A stretch of DNA of 64,000 bases from Gaiellasilicea sp963705515 (GCA_963705515.1 CAVPJV010000009.1:620001-684000); one strand, 5' to 3'; counted from the stretch's first letter, positions 1 through 12,451 are shown. Program-made: numbers and translations. The notes: a model not told the origin generated them from the sequence alone.

Positions 1-2
1 TC

Positions 3-3000
3 GACGCGCAGGCGGCGGGGTTGGCCGCCGGCAACACGAGCTATGTCATCACCGCCGGGAGCGCGTCGACGCTGACGAGCACGATGGCCGCCTCCCCCAC
101 CTCGATCGTCGCCGACGGCTCGACCGCGAGCACGATCACGGTGCGCCTCAAGGATGCAGTGGGCAACGACCTCACCGGCTCCGGCGGCACGGTCGCGCTC
201 GCCCGGACCGGCACCGGCTCGCTCTCCGCCGTGACCGACAACGGCGACGGCACCTACACCGCCACACTCACCGCGCCGACGACGGTCGGCGGCGCCACCG
301 TCACGGGCACGCTCAACGGCTCCGCCCTGGCGGCCACCACCGGCGTCACCTACGTGCACGGCCCCGCGACCACGATCGTTTTGACCGAGAGCGGCTCGAC
401 CGTCGCCGGCAACGGGCACACGCTCACCGCCACGATCCAAGACGCGCACGGGAACACGGTCACGACCGACAGCTCGACCGTCGTCGCCTTCGCGAAGACG
501 GGCGGCCCCGGCACGGTCACCGGCCTCGGCAGCGCCACCGCCTCCAACGGCGTCGCGACGAAGACCGTCACGAACAAGCTCGCCGGCCAGATCGACCTCG
601 ACGCGCAGGTCGCGGGGCTCACGACCGGCACGGGCTCCTACACGATCGTGACCGGGCCCGTCAGCGGGGCAGCCTCCGACTCGACCGTCATCGCCGTCCC
701 CGCCGCCGTCTACGCGAACGGCACCGACACCGCAACGATCACGGTCACGCTCCGCGACGCCGGCGGCAACGGGATCGCCGGGAAGACCGTCACGCTCGCG
801 CAGGGTGGCGGCGGCTCGGCGATCACCGGCGGCGGCACCACAAACGCGTCCGGCGTCGTCACCTTCTCGGCCAGCGACTCCACTGTCGAGACGGTGACCT
901 ACACGGCCACCGACACCACCGACTCGATCACGCTGGCAGACGACGCGACCGTCGACTTCACCTTCTCCGACTCGACGCCGCCGACGAACACGATCACGCT
1001 CGGTAGCGCGAACCGCGCCCTCCTGACCGGGACGACGCTCTACTACAACGGCGCGGCCGGCGGCTCGTTCACGCTCTCGAGCGCCGTCGCGGACGGCGGC
1101 GCAGGCCCGTCCTCCGCGGTCTATCCCGGCGTGGCGCAGGCGGGCTGGGCGCACGGAGCCGAGACCGTGTCCACGCCGGCCGGCGGCCCGTACGTCTCGA
1201 GCGCGTTCACGTTCGGCGCCGGCACGAGCGGCGACTTCACCTACGACGTGACTGCGAACGACGCGTGGACGCCGACGAACTCGACCCTGACGACGCTGAA
1301 CGTGACCGAGGACTCGACTGCGCCGGCGGCGGGCATCCTCTGCAACGCGGCCGCGTGTGCAGGCGGCTGGTACACGGCGTCGCCCGTCACGGTCACGCTC
1401 GCCGCCCCCGACGCCGGCGCCGGACTCGACCAGATCCGCTACACGACGGACGGCACCGATCCGACGATCTTCACCGGGAACGTCTACGTAGGCGCCTTCA
1501 CTGTCGCCGCCGAGGGCGTCACGACCGTCAAGTACCGCGCGTTCGACCGGATCGGCAACGACAGCGGCGTGCTCGCCCGGACCGTCCGGATCGACACGAT
1601 CGCGCCCGACACGACGCTCGACTCCACGCCGGCCGCCGCGACGCAGGACACGACGCCGACCTTCGCCTTCAGCTCGCCGGAGCCGGGGACGACGTTCCAG
1701 GTGCGCCTGAACGGCGGCTCGTGGACGTCGGCGGCGAGCCCGCTGACGCTCGGCCCGCTCGCCGAGAACACCTACACGTTCGACGTCCGCGCGACCGACG
1801 TCGCCGGGAACATCGACGCGAGCCCGGCGTCGTTCATCTTCACGGTCGACACGACGTCCGCGAACACGACGATCACCGCCTCCCCGCCCGCCGACTCGAA
1901 CTCCACCAGCGCGACCTTCTCATTCATCGCGTCGGACGCCGGCCCTGGCTTCGAGTGCCGCCTCGACGGCGGCGCGTTCGCCGACTGCTCGAGCCCGGTG
2001 TCGTACACCGGCCTCACCGAGGCAGCGCACACCTTCGAGGTACGCGCCGAGGACGCCGCCGGCAACCTCGACGCGACGCCGGCGACGCACGCGTGGACGG
2101 TCGACCTGACCGCCCCGAACACGTCCTTCCTTTCGACGCCGGCACATCCGAGCTCGGACTCGACGCCCACCTTCGGCCTCGGCTCGACCGAGTCCCCCGC
2201 GACCTTCGAGTGCGATCTCGACGCTGGCGGCTGGACGCCGTGCGCGACGCCGTTCACGACGCCCACGCTCGCCGACGGCTCCCACACGCTGAAGGTGCGC
2301 ACGAGCGACGCCGCCGGGAACACCGACGCGAGCGAGGTCACGTTCACGTGGCTCGTCGACGCCACCGACCCGACCGGCTCGATCACGTCGCCTACGGACG
2401 GCGCCGACGTCAGCGGCACGATCGTGCTCGTCAGCAACTCGACCGACGGCGGCTCCGGCGTCGCGACCGTCGTCTTCCAGCGCTCCCCCGTCGGCGCAGG
2501 CACCTGGACGAACCAGGCTCCGAGCTGGGACACGACCGCGCAGGCCGACGGCGACTACGACCTCCGCGCGATCACGACCGACGCCGCGGGCAACTCCTTC
2601 ACGTCGGCGCTGATCACCGTCACGGTCGACAACACCGACCCGACCCTGTCGGTCTCCGCGCCGAACCCGGTCAACCTCTCGACCCCCGATCCGGCGTCGA
2701 TCACGGCGACTGCCTCCGATACCGGCACCGGGATCGCGTTCCTCAACTTCGAGCAGTGCAGCGAGACCTCCCCGACCTGCGTCTCGGACACGTGGACGCC
2801 GCTCGGTGTCGACACGACCGCGCCCTACGGCGTCTCGTGGCCGATCCCCTCCGACGGCACCCGCCTGCTGCGCGTGCGCGCGGAGGACGAGGCCGGCCTG
2901 GAGACGGCCGAGCTCGTCCTCGTCACCGTCGACCGGACGCGCCCCGCCGGCTCGCTGACCGCCCCCGCCTCGGGCGCGGATCTCCGCGGCGCGAGCGTCG

Positions 3001-6000
3001 GGCTGACCGCGACCGCCTCCGACGCGGCGCCCGGCACCGTCAACACCGTCACCTTCCAGCGCTCGCCGGCCGGAGCAGGGATCTGGAGCGACGTCGCCGT
3101 CGACTCCTCGGCTCCTTACACCGCCGGCTTCGACACGACTGCGGTCGCCGACGGCCTCTACGACCTGCGCGTCTTCACGACCGACACGGCCGGCAACGCC
3201 GAGTCCACCCCGGCGACGATCCAGGTGCGCGTCGACAACACCGACCCGACGGGCACGATCACGGCGCCGGTCAACGCCGCCGACCTGCGCGGCACCGTCG
3301 CCCTGACGTCGAACTCGGCCGACTCGGGCTCCGGCGTCGCCACCGTCGTCTTCCAGCGCTCCCCGGCTGGCGCGGGCACCTGGACGAACCAGGCCGCGAG
3401 CTGGAACACGACGCTCCAGGCCGACGGCCTCTACGACCTCCGCGTCGTGACGACCGACAACGCCGGCAACGCCTTCTCGTCGGCGCCGATCACCGTCCGC
3501 GTCGACAACACCGCTCCGACCGGCGCCGTCACCGCGCCCGCCGGCGGCTCGAACGTGCGCGGCACGATCACGCTCGCGAGCAACTCCGCCGACGCGGGCT
3601 CCGGCGTCGCGACGACGCAGTTCCAGCGCTCGCCGGCCGGCGCGGGCACCTGGACGAACGAGGCCGCGAGCTGGAACACGACGCTCCAGGCCGACGGCCT
3701 CTACGACCTCCGCGTCGTGACCACCGACAACGCGGGCAACGCGTTCACGTCCGGCGTCGTCACGGTTCGCGTCGACAACACCGCCCCGACCGGCAGCATC
3801 ACGGCGCCTGCCAACGGGGCCGAGATCGGCGTCTCCCCCGTCGCCCTGACGAGCAACTCGGCTGATGCCGGGTCCGGTGTCGCCACTGTCGTCTTCGAGC
3901 GCAGCCCCGCAGGCGCGGGTTCCTGGTCGCCGACGCCGGCGAGCTGGGATACCGCGAGCGGCCCGAACGCGGTCGCCGACGGGGACTACGACCTTCGCGT
4001 CAGGACGACCGACAACGCGGGCAATTCGTTCACGTCCGCAGTGATCACGGTCAAGGTCGACCACACGGCGCCGACGACCTCGGCGTCGGTCGCGCCGGGC
4101 TCGCCGAGCAACGCGCCGATCACGGTCACCTTCAGTGCGAGCGACGGAACGGGCTCCGGCGTCAGCGCGACCTCGTATTCGATCGACGGCGGCAGCGTCC
4201 AGCTGGGCAACTCCGCGATCGTCGCCGCACCGGGCGACCACTCGAACGACGGCTCGCACGCCGTGCAGTACTTCTCGACCGACGACGTCGGCAACGTCGA
4301 GACGCCGAAGACGGTCACCGTGGTCATCGACACGACGGCGCCGAGCGGCGCTCCCGGCGACCCGGGCACGTTCCTGCGCGGGATCGCCAACCTGACCTAC
4401 TCGACTGGAGCCGGTGACGTCAGTTCGGTGCAGTTCCAGTTCTCGCCCGCGGGCGCCGGCGCCTGGTCGAACATCGGCGCGGCCGACATCTCGCCGCCCT
4501 ACGACGCCGCCTGGAACACGGTGCTCGTCGCCGACGGCCCGTACGACCTGCGCGCCGTCGTCACCGACACCACCGGCAACGTCGCCAACGAGCTCCTGCC
4601 CGGTCTGCCGAAGACGGTCGACAACACCGCTCCGTCGGGCAGCGTCACCTCGCCCGCCGCGGCGTCGTTCGTCTCCGGCACGGTGAACGTGACCGCCAAC
4701 GCGAGCGACGGCGCCGCCCCGCCGGCCTCCGGCGTCTCCGCCGTCCGCTTCGAGCTCAAGCCTTCCGGCTCCGGCTCCTTCAGCGTCTTCGGAACACAGA
4801 ACGCTCCGGTCGTCGGCTCGACCTACCAGCAGTCGCTCGTGACCTCCGGCTTCCCGGACGGCCCCGCCGACCTCCGCGTCGTGGTCACCGACGTCGCCGG
4901 CAACGAGACGACCTCGGCGGCCACCACCGTCACGTTCGACAACGACGCGCCGGTGATCACGCTCAACGACCCGGGCGCCGCCGTCTCCGGCACCGTCGCG
5001 CTCGGGGTCACCACCTCCGCCGACACGGCGCAGGTCGTCTTCGAGCGCAGCCCGGCCGGCGCCGGCACGTGGACGACGATCGCCACCGACTCGACGCCCG
5101 GCGACGGCTTCACCGCCGCCTTCGACACGACCGCGCTTGTGGACGGCCTCTACGACCTGCGCGCCCGCGCGACGGACGTCGGCGGCAACCCCGGGACGAG
5201 CGGAGCGCGGACGACGCGGCTCGACAACACGCAGCCGACCGGTTCGATCACCGCGCCGAGCGCCGGCGCGATCGTCGGCGGCCCCGCGGTGCAGCTCACC
5301 GCTGCCGGCGCGGACAGCGGGTCGGGCGTCGTCTCGGTCGCGTTCGAGGTGAAGGCATTCGGCGCAGGCTCGTTCACCGCGGTCGGCAGCGACACCTCGG
5401 CGCCGTACACGGCCAACTGGGACTCGACCTCCGCCCCGGACGGCGACGCCGAGATCCGGGCGATCGTCACCGACGCCGCCGGCAACGTCCACACGACCGC
5501 AGTCGTCATCGTCACCGTCGACTCGACCGGCCCGGGCGTCACGCTCGCCGATCCCGGCGCCGTCCTCTCCGGCACGGTCGGGCTCACCGCGAGCACGAGC
5601 GGCGGCGCCACGCGGGTCTCGTTCGGCGTCTCGCCGGCCGGCTCCGGCACGTGGACGGAGATCGCCTCCGACACGAGCTCGCCCTTCGCCGCCGACATCG
5701 ACACGAGCGCGCTGGCCGACGGCCTCTACGACCTGCGGGCGGTCGGCTACGACTCGCTCGGAAACGCGTCGACGCCTTCCGTCCGCGCGAACGTCCGCTT
5801 CGACAACACCGCCCCGAGCCTGGTCTCGTCCGACCCCGCCGACGGATCCGTCTCGACCTCGGCCAACCAGATCATGCTCACCGGCAGCGAGCCGGTGACC
5901 GCGCCCGGCGCGCTGCTCGACGGCGTCGCCGCGCCCGCTCCGAGCGTCTCCGGCAACCAGCTCACGTTCGCGACCGGCTCCCTCGCCGAGGGCCTCCACG

Positions 6001-7660
6001 TCCTCTCCGGCGAGCTCGTGGACGCGAGCGGCAACCGCACCCCCTTCCGCGTCGCGGTCACGATCGAGAGCACGCCGCAGGCCGACCGCCCGCCGGTGGA
6101 GAAGTCGGCGTCCCCGACGGCGACGACGACCCTCGAGGCGCCGGGCCAGCTCGCCACGGTGCAGCTGCCGGCATCGGCGTGGCCCGCCGTCCCCGGACCG
6201 AAGGACTTCCTCGTCCTCCACGTCGACCCGATCCTGCCTGCTGCCGCGCTCGCGCCGCGGCTCGCCGCCGGCAGCAGTGTGATCGAGGTGACCGCCCGCT
6301 GGGCGCTCGCCGGCACGAGCGTGCACGACTTCGACGACGTGCTCGAGGTGCTGCTCCCGGCCGCGGGTGGCTGCGAACGGCGTGCCCGTCACGTCACAGG
6401 ACGGCACGACGTGGCGGACGCTCGCCTCGGTCGACGGCACGACGCTCCCGAGCGGACGCGCGGACGGCTTCTACCGCGACTCGGCCGGCGTCCACGTGCT
6501 CACGCGCCACCTCTCCTACTTCGCCTTCTTCGGCGACACCGAGCCGCCGACCCCGCCCAGGGACGTCGCCGGCGTCGTCGCGGAGGACGGGCTGACCCTG
6601 CGCTGGCTCCCCGGCACCGACAACAGCGGCCAGCTCGGCAAGGTCGTCCTGCTGGTCAACGGCGAGCCGTACGCCACGTTCGAGCCGACGCAGTACGAGG
6701 TCAAGCTGGGCGCGTTCGCCGCAGGCGACACCCGGGTCTTCAGCTTCCTCCAGTACGACGCCGCCGGCAACGTCAGCGAGCCCTCGCAGGCGCTGCGGGC
6801 AGTCCCCTCGGTCGTCGGGCTCGGTGCCGACGCGGCGGCGGCGCGCCTCGCGGCTGCCGGGTTCGCGCTCGGCAAGATCGAGCGGACGGTCGATCCCACC
6901 GTCGCGCCGGGCACCGTCGTCGGGCCGACGAAGCTCCTCGTCGCCGCCGTCGGCTCCTCGATCGACGTCGTCGCCTCCGCGGGCTCGCCGCAGACGCAGT
7001 TCGTCTTCCGCATCGCCAACGACAAGGTGGTCAAGGCCCAGCGTCGGCAGGCCCGCGTCGATCCCGGTCCGCGTCTACTCGACGCGGCCCGCGTCCGGCA
7101 CCGCGATGCTGGCGACCGCCACCGGCCGGCGCCTGTACACGTGGCGCTTCCAGGTCAAGTCGGGCGCCACGATCACGAAGCTGCGCCTGCCGTCGCAGGT
7201 GCGCCGGCCGGGCTTCTACCGCCTCATCTGGAGCGCACGCTCCGGGAGCGCCAGCGCCAGGAAGGCGGTCCGGATCCGCTTCGTCGGGCCGGCTCTGGAG
7301 CAGCTCCGCACGCGGCCGCATCGCGTCGAGGTCGTGCTGGCCGTCGACACCTCCAGGGGTGCGCACACGATCAGCAGCTCGGCCGACCGCGTCGTCTCCC
7401 ATGCCACTCCGGAGCGGACGTTCGCGCTGCTGAGCGCGGCGGATCGCTCCGTCAGCGTCGTCGTCCTCGACGTCGACCGCTTCGGGATCCAGTTCCTCCG
7501 CGACGTGCGTACCGTCTTCCCGACCGTCCGGGCGATCGCGCTCTCCGACCGCCACGTGCTCTGGCCGGCGATCAAGCGCGCCGGCGCGTTCTCGGTCCTC
7601 CCCCGGTCCGCCACGCACGCGCAGCTCGGCCGCACGATCGCAGTCGCCGGCGGCCGCTAG
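3..7660 (+). CDS. giant Ig-like repeat surface/secreted protein, 5' partial, two frameshifts
   Basis: About 2,550 residues are visible and the start lies outside the window. Order: Big-1/filamin-like Ig domains (nt 90-960), Ig units with DTT..DSTP openings (nt 1600-2370), about a dozen 90-residue units with GSGVATVVFQRSP and YDLRVVTTDNAGN motifs (nt 2370-5830), a fibronectin-like domain (nt 6540-6800), a PASTA domain (nt 6800-7000), a further beta domain, and a C-terminal segment that looks like a degenerate response-regulator receiver (VVVLDVDRFG...). The frame breaks twice: an extra G in GGG at 6365-6367 (removal joins LLPAA to VAANGV) and an extra base near 7035. Corrected, the frame runs to TAG at 7660. 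Likely a cell-surface adhesin-like or structural protein; the ligand is unknown. It converges with the TauE/SafE gene, overlapping by 4 bp. Confidence 0.85.
2370..5830 (+). repeat. tandem ~270-bp coding repeats of the Ig protein
   Basis: Each unit codes for about 90 residues and includes conserved blocks for 'QRSPAGAGTW' and 'ADGLYDLRVVTTD'. Two neighbouring units are almost identical at the DNA level: the block starting AGGCCGCGAGCTGGAACACG at 3391 recurs at 3661, exactly 270 bp later, and stays identical for about 60 bp. This suggests recent duplication or gene conversion; other units have drifted much further. Confidence 0.85.
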
Positions 7661-8400
7661 ACCAAAGCCTGTACGGCGAAGGCGACGCCGACGACCACCA
7701 GCACGGCGCCGAGCGCGAGCCGAAGCGCGTTCTCGTCGACCCGTCCGGTCGCTCGTGCGCCGAGCCAGCCCCCGGGGATCGCGCCGGCCAGCCCGGCGAG
7801 AAGGATCGGCCAGTCGACCCCGCCCTCGCCCGCGTGCGTCGCGAAGCCCGCGACGCCGAGGAGGAAGCCGACGACGAGGTTCGTCCCGGCCGCGCGCCTG
7901 ACGTCCATCCCGACGCCGCGGACGAGCGCCGGCATCCTCAGCGTCCCGAGGATGACGCCGACGGCGCCGCCGAGCGCGCCGATGCCGACGCCCGATGCGA
8001 CTGCCGGCCAGAGCCGCAGGCGCTCGCGTGGCCGCGCGTGCACCGGCCGGAGCGCGAGATCGATCCCGCTCCAGACCAGGACTGCGGCGATCGCGGCGTA
8101 GAGCAGCCGCTCCGAGACGTCGTCGGCGGCAAGAGCGCCGACGATCGCGCCGATGACCGACGGCGGCGCCATCCACGCGACGACCCGCCAGTCGACACGG
8201 CGCTCACGTGCGTGGCGAATCGCGCCGGCTCCGGCCGATGCGGCCGAGATGGCGATGTTGGTTCCCGCGGCGGCGAGCGGGCTGCCGGTCAGCGCCACGA
8301 TCAGCGGGAGGCGGAGCGTCCCGAGCACGAGCCCCAGCATCGAGCCGACGTACCCGGCGACGAACGAGCCCACGAAGGCCAAGAACAGCCCCCAGCTCAC
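7657..8400 (-). CDS. TauE/SafE family membrane transporter
   Basis: A 247-residue polytopic membrane protein with about eight hydrophobic segments arranged as two related halves. The first half opens with FVGSFVAGYVGSMLGLVLG and a GTLRLPLI stretch; the second repeats GTLRMPALVRGVGMDVRRAAGTN, the internal duplication typical of TauE/SafE (sulfite exporter-like) proteins. The family exports or imports small organosulfur or carboxylate anions; the substrate cannot be told from sequence. Start is GTG at 8400. It stands alone, convergent with the Ig-repeat gene and preceded by a structured intergenic region. Confidence 0.85.
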   Translation of the reverse strand: MSWGLFLAFVGSFVAGYVGSMLGLVLGTLRLPLIVALTGSPLAAAGTNIAISAASAGAGAIRHARERRVDWRVVAWMAPPSVIGAIVGALAADDVSERLLYAAIAAVLVWSGIDLALRPVHARPRERLRLWPAVASGVGIGALGGAVGVILGTLRMPALVRGVGMDVRRAAGTNLVVGFLLGVAGFATHAGEGGVDWPILLAGLAGAIPGGWLGARATGRVDENALRLALGAVLVVVGVAFAVQALV

Positions 8401-8511
8401 GGTCGGGCCTCGCGCTCCTGGCGCGTCGGTCGCGGTGCGTAGGCCGGGGTCACAGTATGTGAATACGGGGCGCCGGCCGGAGCGCCGCGAGCGACGGGAG
8501 GGCTCGCCCGA

Positions 8512-8528
8512 GGCCGGCTCTGCCGGCC
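8512..8528 (-). terminator. GC-rich hairpin downstream of the adenosyltransferase gene
   Basis: GGCCGGC, a 3-nt loop and GCCGGCC form a perfect 7-bp stem in the 8401-8559 intergenic region, just after the minus-strand adenosyltransferase stop. There is no U-run, as is common in high-GC actinobacteria. The surrounding 100 bases are rich in GAGCGA-type words but show no open frame of interest. Confidence 0.4.
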
Positions 8529-8559
8529 GGGAGGCAAGCCCGGCCAGGGGAGCGAGGCG

Positions 8560-9118
8560 CTAGCGCGAGCTCCCAGGCTTCCACAGCGGCTCCTCGCCGC
8601 CCGCGTTCGCCGTCCGGGCGAGGATGAAGAGCAGGTCGGAGAGCCGGTTCAGGTAGCGGAGCACGAGCGGGTTCAGATCGACCTCCTGCGCCCCGAGCAG
8701 GACCTCGCGCTCGGCGCGGCGGCAGATCGTCCGCGCGACGTGGAGCCGCGCGGCGGACTCGGTGCCGCCCGGCAGGACGAAGCTGCGCAGCTCCGGCAGG
8801 TCGGCGTTGAAGTCGTCGCAGAGCTGCTCGAGCGCGTCGATCATCGGCTGCTCGACGCGGAGGCGGTCGGTGACGCCCCACGGCACGGACAGATCGGCGC
8901 CGACGTCGAAGAGCTCGTTCTGGATCCGGGTGAGCGGCTCGCGCATCACGTGCGGCACGTCGCCGGCGAGCACGACGCCGACGGCGGAGTTGAGCTCGTC
9001 GACGGTGCCGAACGCACCGATCCGGCAGTCGAGCTTGGAGACGCGCGAGCCGTCGCCGAGCGAGGTCTCGCCCTGGTCGCCGCCGCGCGTGTAGATCCGC
9101 GTCAGGCGGACGGGCTCG

Positions 9119-9138
<20 letters not shown>
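8560..9138 (-). CDS. cob(I)alamin adenosyltransferase (PduO/MMAB type)
   Basis: 192 residues, a normal length for PduO-type ATP:cob(I)alamin adenosyltransferases, which add the 5'-deoxyadenosyl group to reduced cobalamin to make coenzyme B12. Visible motifs: N-terminal YTRGGDQGETSL (the ATP-binding TRxGDxGxT loop), RTICRRAERE in the middle and YLNRLSDLLFILAR near the end. GTG start at 9138 lies inside the last codons of the upstream acyl-CoA dehydrogenase (20-bp overlap), so the two are probably co-transcribed and translationally coupled. The pairing suggests supply of B12 coenzyme for a mutase in acyl-CoA catabolism, for example methylmalonyl-CoA mutase, which is not in the window. Confidence 0.93.
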
Positions 9139-10279
<1,141 letters not shown>

Positions 10280-10290
10280 CGCCCGTCAGT

Positions 10291-11358
10291 CTACGCCGCG
10301 GCCAGGAACTCCCTGCGGATCTCGTGCAGCACGTACTCGCGGTCGCAGAAGGCGTCGACGACCATCGGGTCGAACTGCTTCCCCTTCTCCGCGACGATCT
10401 CGCGGCGGCAGTCGCGCCAGCTGCGGGCGGCGCGGTAGGGCCGGTGATTCGTGATCGCGTCGACCGCGTCGGCGACGGCGAAGATGCGGGCGCCGAGCGG
10501 GATCTCCTCGCCCGCGAGCCCGTCCGGGTAGCCCGCCCCGTCCCAGCGCTCGTGGTGCGAGCGGACGACCTGGACGCCGGCGTCGTGCAGGAAGGCGACG
10601 CCGCCGATCATCTGCGCGCCGAGCACGGTGTGCGCTCTCATCACCCGCCACTCGGCCTCGTTCAGCTCGACCGGCTTGAGCAGGATCTGGTCGGGCACGC
10701 CGATCTTGCCGATGTCGTGCAGGAGGAAGCCGTATTCGAGCGCCGGGTCGTCGGCAAGCTCCGGATCGATCGCTCGCGTCAGCTCGAGCGCGTAGCGCTG
10801 CACCCGCTGGGAGTGCTGGCGCGTGCCCGTGTCCTTCGTCCCGAGCGCACTCGCGAGCGCCGACACCGTCTCCTTGTACGCGCTCTCGAGCAGGCCGCGC
10901 TGGGCGCGCTCGATCTCGACGAGATGGCGGAGGTCGCGGGCGTAGAGGACGAGCTGCTCCTCGTCGGAGCGGCCATTGACGCGGCGCATCGGCGCCCCCA
11001 CGCCGGCTCCCGCGAGGCGCTCCACGACGCCGAGCAGCTCGAGTGGCCGGAACGGCTTCAACAGCAGCGCGTCCGCGCCGGCGGCGCCGGCCACGTCCTC
11101 CACATCGTCCATCCCTGTCAGCAGGACGACGCTGATCTCCCGCGTGTCCTCGCTGGACTTGAGCTCGCGGCAGAACGCGACCCCGTCCATGCCGGGCATG
11201 CCGACGTCGAGCACGATCACGTCGGGACGCGACGCCGAGATGCGCGACTCGGCCTCGGCGGCACTTCCAGCCTCGTCCACCTCAACCTGGACGTCCTCGA
11301 ACGTCGTCCTCAGGAGTTGGCGGAACCCGGCATCGTCGTCGACCAGCAGCAGGCGCAT
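10291..11358 (-). CDS. response regulator with HD-GYP cyclic-di-GMP phosphodiesterase domain
   Basis: 355 residues from the chosen ATG (11358), preceded by a GGGGGGA Shine-Dalgarno-like stretch; an open frame continues 19 codons upstream but starts poorly. Residues 1-120 are a receiver domain: LLLVDDD acidic pocket, phosphoacceptor Asp in VIVLDVGMPG, and LLKPF with the conserved Lys. The C-terminal half is an HD-GYP domain with HDIGKIGVPD, HHERWDGAGYPDGL and IFAVADAVDAITNHRPYR, all metal- and substrate-binding motifs intact, so it should be an active c-di-GMP hydrolase controlled by phosphorylation. No partner kinase is adjacent; the hybrid kinase at 24.9 kb is a distant candidate only. Confidence 0.93.
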   Translation of the reverse strand: MRLLLVDDDAGFRQLLRTTFEDVQVEVDEAGSAAEAESRISASRPDVIVLDVGMPGMDGVAFCRELKSSEDTREISVVLLTGMDDVEDVAGAAGADALLLKPFRPLELLGVVERLAGAGVGAPMRRVNGRSDEEQLVLYARDLRHLVEIERAQRGLLESAYKETVSALASALGTKDTGTRQHSQRVQRYALELTRAIDPELADDPALEYGFLLHDIGKIGVPDQILLKPVELNEAEWRVMRAHTVLGAQMIGGVAFLHDAGVQVVRSHHERWDGAGYPDGLAGEEIPLGARIFAVADAVDAITNHRPYRAARSWRDCRREIVAEKGKQFDPMVVDAFCDREYVLHEIRREFLAAA

Positions 11359-11429
11359 TCGTTTCCCCCCGGATCGAAAAGCCTTGTCGACAAAGGTATC
11401 GGTCACTGGGACCAAACCTTGAGCCTGGC

Positions 11430-12413
11430 CTACCCCGTTCGGGGGAGCCGTCGCAGCCTACGCAGCGGCGCGGGCGCGCGACGGCGGGCTGTGCGCTCGA
11501 TCCCGTCCGGGCTGAGGAGGCGCCGCAGCCGCCGCGGCGACAGCTCCGCGCAGAGGACCGCCGATGCCGCGGGGCCCCGCTCGCCGTAGCGAAGGCCGGT
11601 CGTGTCGAGCTCCGGCGCGGCCCGCCACCCCTCCTCGGTCAGCTCGTAGACCTCCTGCTCCTCGACGAAGAACCCGGCCCGGACAAAGAGCCGCGTCCAG
11701 CCGCGGACATCGTCCTGGTGAAACCAGCCGTAGTCGCCCGGCTCGCCGCACGGCACCGTGATCAGCAGCCTTCCGGACGGCGCGAGCACGCGGCGAAGCT
11801 CGCGCAGCGCGGTCAGCCGCGAGGCGCCGTCGTCCTCGGCGTCGAGCCCGTAGCCGCTGTTGTCGGCGCCGACGTGCTCGAGCGTCGAGACGCAGAGGAC
11901 GAGGTCGAACGCATGGTCGTCGAAGGGCAGGTCGCGAACATCCGCCTGGACGCCGGTCAGTCCCGGGACGTCGGCTTCGGCGAGGTCGACGCCGGTCAGC
12001 TCGGCGAAGCCTGCCCGCAGCAGCGCCGCGAGGTACGGCGGCTCCGCGAACGCGTAGCCCACCTCGAGCGCGCGCTCGCCGATGAGCCGCGAAAGCACCC
12101 ACGGGACCTCGACCACGCGCTCGTCGGTCCCCGGCGGCCCTTGCAGCCAGCGCGGCCGCTCGCCCCGCTCGCGCGCGCCGCGGGCGAACGCGATCCCGTC
12201 GTCCAGCAGCCTGATCCGCTCGAACTCAGGGGCGCCGGAGAGCTCGTGCACGAGCGTGGCGCGCGACAGCGTCCCCTCCTTGAGCTTCGCGAGCGCCCGC
12301 TCGCGCGCGTCGGGCTCGGGCTCGCGCCGCAGCACGAGCGCGAAGACGGCGTCGACGAAGTCCTCGTCCGAGCCGTCGCCCGCGTCCAGCCAGGCCCGCA
12401 GCTCGCCGCTCAA
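11430..12413 (-). CDS. SAM-dependent methyltransferase with DUF4214-like N-terminus
   Basis: 327 residues. The first 70 or so resemble the DUF4214-type helical module (FVDAVFALVLRREPEPDARE, LVHELSGAPEFERIRLLDDG) often found in glycan-related methyltransferases and glycosyltransferases. The rest is a class I methyltransferase: EVGYAFAEPPYLAALLRAG, acidic VDLAEAD, DLPFDDHAFDLVLCVSTLEHVG and SGRLLITVPCGEPGDYGW. Its acceptor is unknown; a sugar or polysaccharide is a reasonable guess from the N-terminal module. Start is TTG at 12413 with AGGAG eight bases upstream; that ribosome-binding site lies in the loop of a perfect hairpin and the TTG lies in its stem. No methyltransferase partner genes are adjacent. 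Confidence 0.8.
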   Translation of the reverse strand: MSGELRAWLDAGDGSDEDFVDAVFALVLRREPEPDARERALAKLKEGTLSRATLVHELSGAPEFERIRLLDDGIAFARGARERGERPRWLQGPPGTDERVVEVPWVLSRLIGERALEVGYAFAEPPYLAALLRAGFAELTGVDLAEADVPGLTGVQADVRDLPFDDHAFDLVLCVSTLEHVGADNSGYGLDAEDDGASRLTALRELRRVLAPSGRLLITVPCGEPGDYGWFHQDDVRGWTRLFVRAGFFVEEQEVYELTEEGWRAAPELDTTGLRYGERGPAASAVLCAELSPRRLRRLLSPDGIERTARRRAPAPLRRLRRLPRTG

Positions 12414-12439
12414 GGGGCAACTCCTGTTGCCCCTTGAGC
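12408..12439 (-). promoter_or_regulatory. hairpin presenting the Shine-Dalgarno of the methyltransferase gene
   Basis: GCTCAAGGGGCAAC and GTTGCCCCTTGAGC form a perfect 14-bp stem around a 4-base loop. On the mRNA (minus) strand the loop reads AGGA and, with the next G, forms the AGGAG ribosome-binding site; the TTG start codon (12411-12413) is inside the closing stem. The geometry could hide the start codon while displaying the Shine-Dalgarno, or the element may be one more copy of the gene-end palindromes nearby. Confidence 0.6.
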
Positions 12440-12451
12440 GCCGGGAGGGGG

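Noticed and set aside
2370..5830. CRISPR-like array
   Set aside because: The regular 270-bp units are translated in one frame as Ig domains; there are no short repeats with unique spacers and no cas genes.
1920..6440. A 1,506-codon open frame on the minus strand
   Set aside because: It mirrors the Ig-repeat gene, is arginine/glycine/valine-rich without any domain, and arises because high-GC codons leave the opposite frame open.
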